From: Trochalopteron elliotii
Taxonomy: Eukaryota > Chordata > Aves > Passeriformes > Leiothrichidae
Length of the DNA: 64,000 nucleotides
Direction: 5' to 3'
NCBI GenBank assembly: GCA_024734555.1
Contig: JANPWX010000054.1
Span: 4,784,249-4,848,248 of the forward strand
Part shown: positions 1 through 10,266 of the stretch, in pieces
How positions within the stretch are numbered: position 1 is the stretch's first letter
Layout of the letters: each line of letters opens with the position of its first letter
Translations under genes and position numbers: made by a program
The notes under the pieces: model-generated
Told to the model about the DNA's origin: nothing
What the model saw: the letters and a program-made list of their open reading frames with translations, nothing else
Database searches by the model: none

Positions 1-78
1 AGGAGGCACGGCTCCGCGCAGCTCCTCCGCGACCGCGCTAAGTCCGGTCCGGCATCAAAACTCCGGCGAGGATTCCCG

Positions 79-139
79 AAAAAAAAAAATTAAAAAAAAT
101 TAAATAATCCACACACACGCAAAAATAAAAATTAGAATG
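79..139. repeat. A-rich low-complexity tract inside the CpG island
   Basis: Runs of A broken by TT, a short CA repeat (ACACACAC) and AAAAATAAAAATTA sit between two CpG-dense blocks. It is low-complexity sequence with no coding content. Such tracts often occur in long vertebrate 5' untranslated regions or as nucleosome-excluding DNA near promoters, but nothing here proves either role. Confidence 0.75.
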
Positions 140-405
140 AAGCCCTGGAGGGGAGCAGCAATGACCCAGTCGGCAAAAAAATATACGGATCCGGCAAGTA
201 AATGGGCACGCAAAGGCACCTCCTGCCAAGCTTGCAGCTTCGGCTCGATTGTGTATTCCTCTGGCAGCGCCGCGGAGGCAGGCGAGCGCGCACCGAGCAA
301 GGCGCCTCCCACCAAAGCCTAATGGTGGTTTCTTAATGCGCACAAGATAAATAAATGATCCAGGCAAACCCCTCGGGAGGGGGTATGCTACGGCAAACGG
401 AGCCT

Positions 406-455
406 AGGAAAGAGAGGAAAGGAAGGGAAAAGGAAAAAAAAGAAAAAGAAAAGAG
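406..455 (+). repeat. 50-nt uninterrupted purine (GA) tract
   Basis: Every base from 406 to 455 is A or G, directly followed by the GC box at 459-470. Homopurine runs of this length can adopt triplex (H-DNA) structure and are common in vertebrate promoters. A structural or regulatory role here is inference. Confidence 0.85.
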
Positions 456-458
456 CAA

Positions 459-511
459 GGGGCGGGGGCGCGGGCGAAGCTCCCGAACCCATCCTGTGGT
501 AGTGATCCAAT
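459..511. promoter_or_regulatory. GC box and CCAAT box pair
   Basis: GGGGCGGGGGCG at 459-470 matches the Sp1/KLF consensus, and CCAAT at 507-511 on the + strand matches the NF-Y consensus. The spacing of about 40 bp is normal for CpG-island promoters. Both motifs can act in either orientation, so they do not fix the direction of transcription. Confidence 0.5.
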
Positions 512-710
512 AGGCTGGTGCTGCATGGCAGAAAAGACCTGTGCGCTGGGAGCGGCGAGGGGGTGCGAGGGCGCCGGGGGTGGGGACACCTCCGAGGGAG
601 CCCAGCCACGGCCGGGGCTCAGGACAGGGCTTCTCCCACCCTGATGCTATCCGACAGGTATGAACTGGCAGCATTTTCTTGCTCTTGTTTCTAATGGGAT
701 TCGCTAAAGA

Positions 711-760
711 AAAAAAAAAAAAAAAAACACCAAAAAACAAACCCAAAACCAGAACACAAC
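711..760. repeat. Poly(A) / CA-rich simple repeat
   Basis: A run of 17 A residues is followed by an A/C-only stretch (CACCAAAAAACAAACCC type). It may be the tail of a very old retroposon, but no body is recognisable upstream, where the sequence is CpG-island DNA. Most likely it is simple low-complexity DNA. Confidence 0.7.
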
Positions 761-1285
761 AACCCACTGCACACCTGCAACAAAAGGACAATTCTTTCAG
801 CAGCTGGGGAGAAACTGATGGCACAGCCGCATACTGAGGTTGCCATACAAGTTTTGATCTTTACTACTCTGACGGATTTGATCTACACCAAAGTTGAATT
901 CCCAAGCTCAGTGTAGTCAACAATGGGTGCTTTCCTTTCACTTACTGGACAAACATTTCACCAGCTAGGGTGGTCACTGAAGGGTTAACAGCAGTTTGCC
1001 AAATGTGGCTTAATCTCCCATTTTCAATATTTTAGAAAATGTCCTACAGAATTATACATGTACAGATGTTTTTAACCCTTTCTTCTTATTGATATCCTTT
1101 TCTGGTATTGATGCATAGGTATCATTTCCTTAGGCATGTGTTTTAGGGTATTGATATTTCCACAGGATAAGTGAGCAGAAAAATTGGAAACAATCTGTGA
1201 AATGCATTTGTTCCACATATAAAGAGACAAAGAGAGAAAATAAAGTATTGAATCTGAAACATACCTGCTTGATTTTTTTCTCCAG

Positions 1286-1431
1286 AATGAATGTTAATAC
1301 CATTTAAATTATCAATATTATATTAACTAGATATCTAGATTATTCAAGAACTCCCTCTGGAGTTTGGCAGCTCCTCTAAGATAGTTCTGTGCTAACAGCC
1401 ATCAGGAAGATCTGTGGAAGTGGCTTATCAG
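1286..1431 (+). other. Candidate non-coding exon (splice-site pair)
   Basis: A strong acceptor (GATTTTTTTCTCCAG, AG at 1,284-1,285) precedes a 146-nt segment that ends in CAG followed by an exact consensus donor GTAAGT at 1,432. A branch-point-like CTGAAAC lies about 35 nt upstream of the acceptor. All three frames contain stop codons early in the segment (TAA or TGA within the first 25 nt), so if it is an exon it belongs to an untranslated region or a long non-coding RNA. It lies about 630 bp downstream of the possible donor at 657/658 in the CpG island. This is inference from motifs alone. Confidence 0.22.
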
Positions 1432-3260
1432 GTAAGTGTACTATTTAAACGCTTCAAAAAATCCCCTCACTTTGGCACTGGAAAACATGAATTTAGGAGT
1501 TTCTACTCCTTTGGTGAAGGGGAAAAAGGATTAGGAGAAAGCAATTAGAAAGAACCACAAGTGGATGCCAAATAAGGCAAACAAATGAGAAAGACAGGGA
1601 AGTCTTTCAAATCAAGAGATTCTTCACTGATTTTATGGAAATCTGGAACCAGGTGCTTTCAGTCGTGAATGCCTGTCCTACAAAGTCTCACCTTCCTTGT
1701 AAGCTTGGAATACCTTTGTCCTGCTAGCTGCTTTGTTTCCTGTACAAATGTCCTTTAGCTCCTGCCTCTTCCATAACCACATTGCAGTTCACTAAGCCCA
1801 GGATGAATCACTCTGTCTTCATCCTCAAATAATTTCTACGTGCTTCTTGGAAGAACAAAAATGTTTTACAACACTTACAAGACAGAGAGCTTTTATTTTT
1901 CTCATGACTGTGTCCTAAACTCTGAAAGAGTTTTTCATAAGTCTCAACTGCACTTCTTCCCCCACTAAGATTTTCAAGCTATCAGCTTCTAAATTTTGCA
2001 ATGGTACTAATGGACGACATCAGGATGTGATACCATTAAGATCACTCAAGTGTAGCCATTTCATCGTTTAATATTGGAAGACTTCCTGTATTATTAGTAA
2101 AGATTTTCAGGCTTCTTTTCTTACAATTTCCCATTCTTATTGGGGGTTGATGAACTATTCTTGAAATTGATTATGGAATGCTTTCAATGTGCCTTAAGTG
2201 AATTACTTAAAAACAGGCATTACCCTGATATGTTAATTAGGATCTTACCAATGACTATTTTCTCTTGAAGAAAATTCTTTGGTCTAAAAATATGAAATGA
2301 ATCTTGATACAAGAAGCTCCCCTTAACCTCAGAGTAAATGCAAATGTATTTCAAATCAGTTATCCTACAGTTAACAAAAAAAAGGTCATTCATCTAGACA
2401 GACACCTTAATGAAGGCAATACATGGAAATGTCTTCCTGTAATAACTTAGTCATGAGTTAAATTGTTATGATGTATACAAAACCACAGTCTCTGAATGCT
2501 TTTAGGTTATTTCTCTGTCCTTAAAAATTAATATTCAAATCATAATCAGTTTCTCAAATCAGCCCACTCTTGTTAAACTGAATCTGTTCCATGCATTAAT
2601 TCTAATTTACGTAGGTATTTGGTAGCTCTCACTTGCATTTCTTCCTACTCATTTTGTATCATAGCCCAACTCCTTTACTTTTTCTGGAAATATGTTTATC
2701 ATGATCAGAAAACAATATGTAATTTATTTTTCTTGACTTGTCTTTATAATATGCAAAGAAATCTGTAGTATCTCCTTGAGGACATCTGTGACTGGAATGG
2801 ATTAAAATTACTTATCTATGATGGAGTCAGAAGTGGTATTTTCTTAAGGACTGGTGTGACACAGCATGTAACAGGTGTGCCATTTATGCATGGATCACTT
2901 TGTCACAGGGGGTTCCACTCTGGTTGTCAGTAGGTATGGCCCAGCTAATGGTTGTGCTACAAGGGTGCTGTTCCTGCTTGGCTTCACACATGCCTACAGC
3001 CATTATTTCAAATAATGAAATGTAATGGGTGAGTTGAGGGAGTTAGATTATTGTTTAACTGTTATCATGAAATCAGATCTAGAAACCTCAGGATAATTAT
3101 CCTCGAAAGAGCCAACATAAGAAGCAGAAATTCAAATTTGGAGAATCAGAGCCATGAAGTGGAGCTACATCCATTTCAGCATGTAAACAATATGCACGTG
3201 GGATGCCTGTATCCCAATCCTGCATACACACACAGCTAAAAGCCTTTCTTTCCTCCCCAG

Positions 3261-3290
3261 CTTTACTGGAGACATTCCTTGTTATCTCAT
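3261..3290 (+). other. Candidate 30-nt microexon
   Basis: A pyrimidine-rich acceptor (CCTTTCTTTCCTCCCCAG, AG at 3,259-3,260) and a donor GTAAGTAT at 3,291 enclose exactly 30 nt. The length is a multiple of three and all three reading frames are open, which is what a coding microexon needs. No neighbouring coding exon was found, so the reading frame and gene cannot be assigned. It may be a chance pairing. Confidence 0.2.
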
Positions 3291-5727
3291 GTAAGTATCG
3301 TCTGAAGTTTCGAGCAACAAAACCTCCACAGTTATTTTGCTTTATGGTTTAATCAGCCCCTGAGAGCATAACCAATCTTGAATTTGTGAGTTGCTCCAGC
3401 ACCCACCTTACCTTCTGTGTTCTGGTACTTCAGCAGGAGGCTGTGGCGAACAAAACAGAATTTCCCAAAGGATGCCTGAATTGGGACTGGTTATATAAAT
3501 AGGTGTTACGCTGCTTCCCAAACTAGGGCATTTGAATATTCTTTACTTAATTCTTCCTCTTAGCTTTCATCCCCAGCTCAGCTACATCATACAGATCTCT
3601 AGTGGTCAGCTCACAGGTGGGGAAAACCTTGCTTTTGTCTGAGGTCAGCATGTCACTGTATTCTCTCTTCCAGGTGAAATGCACAGCCACAGCGTTCCAG
3701 TGATGCCGTTAACCAGTGCTCAGAACCAAAGTGCTCCTCCCCAGATTGCTAAAACAGCCATTACACAAGACAGACCAAGCTTTACTCAGCTATCACCTCA
3801 TCAGGACATTTGGGCTAGGGACCTGTTTGTAATGTGGTACCTAAAGTATTCCTTAGAATTCTCACACAGGGTGTTAGGAGTTCTGGCACCCAGGTGCAGC
3901 AAGTGTGAAATGCACTGCAGAGTTCCACAGTGCAGCAGCTGTTTGAGATGTGAGCAGGCTGCTGGCTTGCATTATGTCAGTCTCAGACAGGTGTGACATG
4001 AGTGACAGTTTCATGTTAAGGAGGAGAGTCTGCCCTCCCTCACTGCAATAAAAACTCTGAATAACAACCCCATGGCTAAATTAGTTGGATAAAATAGACC
4101 TATCATGTCACATGGTGCGAGTGTGCTGGTTCCTCCTCAACAACCATCAGCCCTAGGTTACTCAAGTCATGTGTAGCCAATTTGAAAATGCCAAGGCTGC
4201 CACTAAATATTTAGAATTACACTTGAGTGTGCACCAGTGAATATATACAATTCAAATATTTATCTTGGCATGGTTTGTAATGATGAAATTAAATATGACG
4301 TGATATTAATGAAAAATCCCACACTCCAAATCCTACAAAACATGTTTCAGTCAGGAAATATTAGTAAACTGAATACTTTCCTTGGAGGAATTTATAGCTG
4401 TATAACTGAAATCCTAAATGCCTGACTCACTTTTTATCAAACCAAATTTTCAATATTCTCTACTTTTAACTGGCAGTAAATTCTAAGGATTTCGGTGGGA
4501 TAAATTCTGTTTGGCAAATACTTTTTACATTCTGATTTTAGTCATATTGTATCAGTCCCCTAAGAAGACAGTTAATAATGATTTCAGACTGAGAAATATA
4601 GTGACTAGTCTTAACAATGCCCTTGTGACATACTGAAGCCACTGCAGCATAAGAGAAATGAATACATTACTCTTCAAGCCTTTGTAACCCCTGAGATTTT
4701 TATCAGCAACATCAATTTAGGATGCCAGAGAAAGAAATAATTGAAAGCAAACATGAAAATGCCATCAAAAGGGCTTGCTCCAAAGCGTGATGGAGTCAGC
4801 AGAAATCTCTCAGTATACTACACTCTATATTGGACTAAGCCCTAAATCAAAATTCACATCTTTCCTACATCTATGACAAAATGGTGACAGTAGCAACTGC
4901 AAAAGCCTCTGAAGCAGTCATTAATAGACAAGGAAGTTAAAATTATTTACCATTGTGACTTATTTCCAAACATTTCCTGAAAATCTACACTTTTTCCATC
5001 CCAGTAAGGACACCTGAACCCACTTATGAAAAAAAGTTAGTATATATCATATTTAAGACTTTGTGATCTTTCCTCTTTCAGTTCAACATTGCTTGCTGTG
5101 TCATGTAACATCTACCTAGTGCAGAGAACACTGCTGCTACATGTTATTTGCTGGATATTTTGGATGTCAGACTCCAACAGCTTTAGGAGGTTCAGCAGTT
5201 TTGCAGGAACTTTTTCAAAGCTGCCCTGAATGTCCAGAAAATCAACAGGTAGAAAAAACCAAGGGGAGCAATCTCCTTATCCTTCCACATAAAACAAAGA
5301 GAGTTCATTCTGTCAAACATCATGGAAATAATTTTGTGGCATCCATCCTTACAGTGATATTTGAATGACCCTTTGAAGTAGAAAAAGCCCACAGGAACTC
5401 ATAATTCTCACAGCTTAATCAGGAAGAAAAGGTGGATCTTTCATCTTTAAAGCTTTGAGACATCCATGAAATCAGTCAAATTTTCCAAGCACTTCAGCTC
5501 GTTGTGGATTTCAACTATGAAGGAAAAACATGGATTTTTTTCCTTCAGCAGAGGAGTCAGAATAAACTTTTTTCTTAGTGCCCCTGTGTAACTCTGAGGA
5601 ACTTTTCTGTAACTAGCTACACCAGCATAAAGAGTTATGGAAAATAAATCAGATGAAAATTCTGGGTTTATCACTGCTGTGCATTTATGAATGTATTTTT
5701 GTATGACTTATGCATGCATGTGTAAGT

Positions 5728-6440
5728 CTATGGGACCTGATAAGATGCCCCGAGAGTCCTGAAGAAATTGGCTGACGTAGTTGCCAAGCCACTCCTGACG
5801 ATATTTGAAAAATCACAGCAGTCAGGTAAAGCTCCTCTATGGAAAAATGGAAACATTGCACCCATTTTTTAAAATGGATAAAAAGGAGGACTCTGGGAAC
5901 TACTGCCCTACCAGCCTCATCTCTGTGCCTGGGAAAATGATGAAACAGATCCTCCTAGAAGTTATGTTAAGGCACATGGACAGGGAAGTGATGCAGGACA
6001 GCTTCACCGAGAGCACGTCTGCCCTGAAGATGAGGGATGGACCATGTCTCCTGTGAGGAAAGGCTGAGACTGCTTCAGGCTGGAGAAGGCTCCAGGGAGA
6101 CCTCACTGCAGCCTTTCAGCACTTAAAATGGGCTTATGCAAAAGATGGGAAGGGACTCCTTGGCAGGGCCAGCTGTGATAGGACATGGGGGAATGGTTTT
6201 AAATCAAAAGAGAGTATCTTTAGACTAGACCTAAGGAAGAAATTTCTTACACTGAGGATGGTGAGGCACTGGAACAGGTTGCCCAGAGAGGTATGGGATG
6301 CCCCATCCCTGGAGTAGGTGAGGCTTAATGGGGCTGTGAGCAACCTGGTCTAGTTGAAGGTGTCCCTGCTCACTGCAGGGGAATTGGAACAAATGACCTT
6401 TAAACATCCCTTCCAACACAAACCATTCTATGATTATGTG
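5728..6440 (+). mobile_element. CR1 LINE, internally deleted, + orientation
   Basis: This is a non-LTR retrotransposon of the avian CR1 family. The left part (about 5,728-6,030) is the reverse-transcriptase region of ORF2. The frame 5,805-6,056 carries the family block around NYCPTSLISVPGKMMKQILLE, close to the usual NYRPVSLTS..GK.ME.ILLE pattern just before the conserved palm region. The right part (about 6,040-6,440) is the CR1 3' untranslated region, ending in the typical CCTTCCAACACAAACCATTCTATGATT-like tail. Everything between these two ORF2 and 3' UTR blocks, more than 1 kb in an intact element, is missing, with the junction near 6,020-6,045. The ORF is broken and the copy is dead. It is 5'-truncated, as CR1 copies usually are. 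Confidence 0.92.
5805..6056 (+). pseudogene. CR1 ORF2 reverse-transcriptase fragment
   Basis: A residual frame of 83 codons within the CR1 copy. Residues about 28-60 match the finger region of CR1-type reverse transcriptase (NY.P.SL.SVPGKMMKQILLE), and residues 60-70 match the next block (RHMDREVMQDSFTE). The catalytic YADD-type motif is absent because of the internal deletion, and the last 10-15 residues read into the 3' untranslated part. It cannot make a working enzyme. Confidence 0.88.
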
Positions 6441-9400
6441 ATTTTAATTTAACTGCGCATAGACAGACACCAGGAGCAGGACAATAAGAAGTAAAACAAT
6501 GCCCAGAACAAGACAGCTGCTGAGTAAATATTTGAGGAAAAAAAAAAAGGAAAAATAATTGATAAATATTCAAATTTAAAGCTGTGGGATTTTTTAAAAA
6601 AAAGGAAAAAGAAAAGAATATACTCTGGAAATGTTAGGATTTTGAAACCTATAGTGTTATCAACAGCTGAACTTGCAACCCCACCAGATTGAAAAGGAGA
6701 TTTTTTTTAAAAAATAACTAGAATTCAATCTTAAACTAATTAACCGCCAATGCACAAGTCTATCCTTCCACTTGTGGAAACTCTAGGTGTCAACGTTTAT
6801 TTGTCCAGTGGAAAACTAGCGATGCATCAGGTAACCTAAACTCCCACTTCTAAATCATAGTTCTCTATTTCTTTGTGTGCACCATGACTACGTTGATGCA
6901 GAGCCTTTGTCATGGTAGTTACTCTCTACAGGTCAATAATCAGGGATTTGATATTTAATAAGCAATATCATACCAGTAACAATATACCATGCATATTCTG
7001 ATGTTTTAATAATGGCAAGCATGATAAACAAAGAGATATAAGGTTTATTGAAAGAGTTTGTTTTCCTTTGTGGTTGTCTTGTTGCCTTTTGTTTTTTTTT
7101 ACCAGACCAGCTGAGCTAGTTGGCTGAAGGGAACAAACTTTCAGTCACACAAGGCTTTATTTTCAACACTTTCTTTCTCAACAGAATTACATTTCTAATG
7201 TCACAAACAGATCTAAAGGAAGAGCAGCAAAGCTTTTAGAAATGTGTATGTATATAAATGTATCGGTGTGTAAATGTAGATCTGTTTGAGAAGGAAGATG
7301 TTAAAGTTGTGGAGTAAACAGAATATGTGAGTGTCCCTTGGCTGTGGAGCAAAGCTCTGTGACTTTGTCCCATTTGGTACCAAAGCAGACACCATCAGCT
7401 ACTAAGGGATTCAACAGCTCAGTTCTGCATACAAATATACATATGCAAATATTCCTGGGTCTAGAAGAAACATAATGCAAAACCACTTTATTGAATCATA
7501 TTTTAAGGTCAAATTAAACATCCATGACCCACCAGGAGATTCTGGCAGTCAGAAATTGAAGCACATCTCTCACCATCAACTGGAATGCATGGAGGAACCC
7601 TAAACAAGACAGCTATGAAATTTTTTGTTTTGAGAACAAAATCATGTAAGCTTCCAATCTCAAATCCAGACTAGAATTTTTGTATCTCTTTTCTGTGCAA
7701 AGGGAAGATTTTTATTTAAAACAGGTGTCATCAAGTGACAAGTGGCTAAACTTTATAGACTGCTCAGCTACTCATTTGTTCTCCACAGCCATTCACGTTT
7801 CCCTTCATTTCTTTTGGGAAATTGAACCTTTTAAGGGAGAAACCTCTCTGGTCAGTCAGTCTCTCTATAATCAGAGAATCAAGCTCAGCAGAATGGTAAA
7901 TCTGGTAAATCAGAGGTCAGAAATTAGCATTTGAAACTTTAGAGCTCCCTCATCATCCAAACCTGTGGTCAGGGAATTATGAGTGTCCCCAGGGTCTCTC
8001 ACAAACTGCTCTCTCCTGCTATTTCTTCACTTCCTGTGTTTCTACCCTAGAATGTAGTACAGCATAACATCCACAATGCAGCAAAATACTGTTCAAACTA
8101 GAGTGCTTTAAATCTTCATTTTCATTGTGTACCTGGACGTGTTATATAAAACATCTGTGTCAAAAGTGCTGCAGAGCATGTTTCCATTAAAATCACCAGT
8201 CAGTTGCATGAATTCTGTGTAAACCTAACTTGCACAAATTGAGGTGCCTCAAAGAAAGGTTTAATTTAATTTCTATAATTGTAAAAGTCTAGGTGTAGTT
8301 TCTGCCCTCCCTCTGAAGGCAAGGAAAAGCAGCTTATAGATTTCATTACTTCTGCACTCTTGAGAATATGCCCCAGAATCAGATGTTCTACACAGAGCCC
8401 TCAAATTCAGTCTCCATTCCTCAGCCCTGTTGTGCAAGCCAAGCTGCACTGGCATGTACAAGAAATTTTCCCAAGCAGCTGGTGACAAACAGCTTTCTAA
8501 TAGAAAATTGCCCCTAAAAATAAATATGCTGCATCTATAGATTCAAAAGTATGTGTAGGAATGTATACAAAGAACAGAAAATCTCTAACCTTTAGTCTCA
8601 GAAAACCTACTGCATCTCACAGACACAGGGATATCCTGGGTTTTGTAAATCTATCTTTCAGAGTCACTGTCTTCATTCACTGATTTTGCACAAACTGTCC
8701 TTAAGTACTGAGCTTTCTATTCTATAATGAAGAGGCTTTTAATGATTAAGAATCCTTTTAATTATGCAGTGATATAATTTTAATTACTTCTCCACCATGG
8801 TCCCACCATTAACTCTCAGGAGGTAAAATACAAAAGGGTGTCTGGCCTCTGGTCCTTGCTTTATCTCCTACTTGTTCATCTTAAAAGCTTCTTTTGACTG
8901 AGTGAAAAAAAAAATCAGGCAGGCAAACATGTACACATAGCTGCACACAATCTGACTCCCTCCACACCACATTGCTTACACACAAGTGAAATGAAAATTA
9001 CTTCTAAGATGAAAAGCACTTTTCATCTTGAGACCCCATTTCCTATCACATAGAACTTTCCAAAAATATGTTACTTTAGAGATATATGTGATTTCAACAC
9101 CAGCAATGCCAGCTAAAGTGGGAACTTTGAAAGAAATGTTAAGCTCAATCAGTTTGATCATTAAAGTTATGCAAATGGAAAAACACATTCCTTCCTTTGA
9201 AACTTTGCTACATTTTAGTTGCAATCATAAGATTCAAGAAGTGAGGATGGCGTTTAAATGTCAGAAACTTGACAGCATCTTAACACAGTCCCAGCTGTGG
9301 TCAATAGTAGAGCTTCTCTGTATTTCAGCAGGAACATGATTTTACTCACAATCTTCACAGAGCAACTGAGAGCTGGCTCAAGTTGAAATGTGAAGCTGCA

Positions 9401-9612
9401 GAGATTACTTGTCTGTAGGAGCAGGTAGCAGATTTCACTGCCAGCTCAGGAGGTTCTGAAACAAAATGTGCTAACCCAAAACAGTGCTGTTAAGACAGAC
9501 TTGTACTGCACATCACATGATGTCACTGTTAGTACATATTGGTGGTTCTCTCTGTCCTGCAACACAAATGCCCAGTTCCTTGTCATGAGAGCAGGGTGCT
9601 GCAACAGTGTCC
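6441..9612. other. Non-coding single-copy DNA
   Basis: AT-rich sequence with short A-runs just after the CR1 copy (6,538-6,610). The frames of 60-84 codons in this stretch have no recognisable motif. No transposable element, RNA gene or splice pair stands out. Confidence 0.6.
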
Positions 9613-9714
9613 AAGAGGTTTATCTCTGACCAAGATAAACAAAGAGGTTCATCTCTGACCAAGATAAACCAAGAGGTTCATCTCTGAGGCAGCTGCCATT
9701 CAGCAGCTGCCATT
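9613..9714 (+). repeat. Minisatellite: 29-bp unit x ~2.6, then 14-bp unit x ~1.8
   Basis: Copies of a 29-bp unit start at 9,613, 9,642 and 9,671, each opening AAGAGGTT(T/C)ATCTCTGA. The first two continue with CCAAGATAAAC and the third is cut short after ATCTCTGA. Directly after it, CAGCTGCCATT occurs at 9,690 and again at 9,704 (14-bp period). The copies are almost identical, so the expansion is probably recent. Each full 29-bp unit carries a GATAA core overlapping a forkhead-like ATAAAC, and the 14-bp units carry the E-box CAGCTG. Confidence 0.92.
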
Positions 9715-10246
9715 ATCTACCCATTTCAAATACATGAAGAATAAGCCGTATAGATATATAATAATAAAGCTGTGGAGACTCCTCAGGAGGTGCTCAGGAC
9801 CTGTGCTGGAAGACATCCCCTCAAAGCCAGCAGAAGCATTCCTGCTTAAGCAGGGTACTTCCCTGAGTTATGGCATGGGGGTTCCTTCCCCCTGACATTC
9901 CAGGCCTTTGCTTACTGAAGCAAAAATATTTTTAATTATAAATTATTTTCTTCATGAGAAGCCAGTAAGATAAAGGGAGTCACCATTTGATGAAATACAT
10001 TCCTCTTGTCCTATCATCTTTCTTATTCCAAAGAGATTTTTAGTCTGGCAGTTACTGTGTCTACTTTATTTTTAAAAACCTACATAACCAAACAAAAACA
10101 ATAACAACAACAAAACAGTTTTGAACTAATTATAAACAGGAAAATTCTAAAGAACATTTTTTTGATATCATTGCTCCAACATATGACCTATGGCAATGCA
10201 GTAATTTAGCCTCCTGTTTTATTGAATTAAAGGGATCTTTCTTATT

Positions 10247-10266
10247 AATATAGAATATTCTATATT
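10247..10266. repeat. Perfect 20-bp AT-rich palindrome
   Basis: AATATAGAATATTCTATATT reads identically on both strands. In AT-rich DNA such palindromes arise by chance fairly often, and no function is claimed. Confidence 0.9.

Larger units (their letters stand above)
1..660. promoter_or_regulatory. CpG island, probable promoter / 5' exon region
   Basis: CpG dinucleotides are very dense in the first 80 bases and again around 250-300 and 455-620, in sharp contrast to the CpG-poor interior of the window. A GC box of the Sp1 type (GGGGCGGGGGCG) lies at 459-470 and a CCAAT box at 507-511. A possible splice donor, CAG|GTATGA, follows at 657/658 on the + strand. These features suit a vertebrate CpG-island promoter. 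The orientation is not settled. GC box, CCAAT box and donor run in a sensible order for a + strand transcript, but a minus-strand gene starting to the left is equally possible, with a TATA-like TTTATTTAT near 350 on that strand. No coding exon is recognisable: the short frames here (61-163 codons on either strand) match no family I know. The downstream gene cannot be named. Confidence 0.7.
761..5727. other. Non-coding single-copy DNA, no gene recognised
   Basis: AT-rich, CpG-poor sequence with stops in all frames at random spacing. The longest frame on the + strand is 105 codons at 3,679-3,996. It begins within a plausible acceptor context but matches no protein family. No transposable element is clear in this stretch. 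Two splice-site pairs (1,286-1,431 and 3,261-3,290) are listed separately as candidate exons. Confidence 0.6.

Noticed and set aside
137..322. 61-codon + strand frame in the CpG island
   Set aside because: Short, not recognisable, and a 71-codon frame covers the same bases on the other strand. Absence of stops is expected in GC-rich DNA. It could be an upstream frame in a 5' leader but there is no support.
333..824. 163-codon open frame on the minus strand across the CpG island
   Set aside because: Its residues come from the purine tract, GC box and A-rich repeats (runs of F, S, P and R). The composition is low-complexity, with no domain and no splice context, so it is a by-product of GC-rich and polypurine DNA.
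3679..3996. 105-codon + strand frame with several cysteines
   Set aside because: The cysteine pattern (CSKCEMHCRVPQCSSCLRC) looks zinc-binding at first sight, but the spacing fits no known finger, and the rest is unlike any family. There is no flanking coding sequence.
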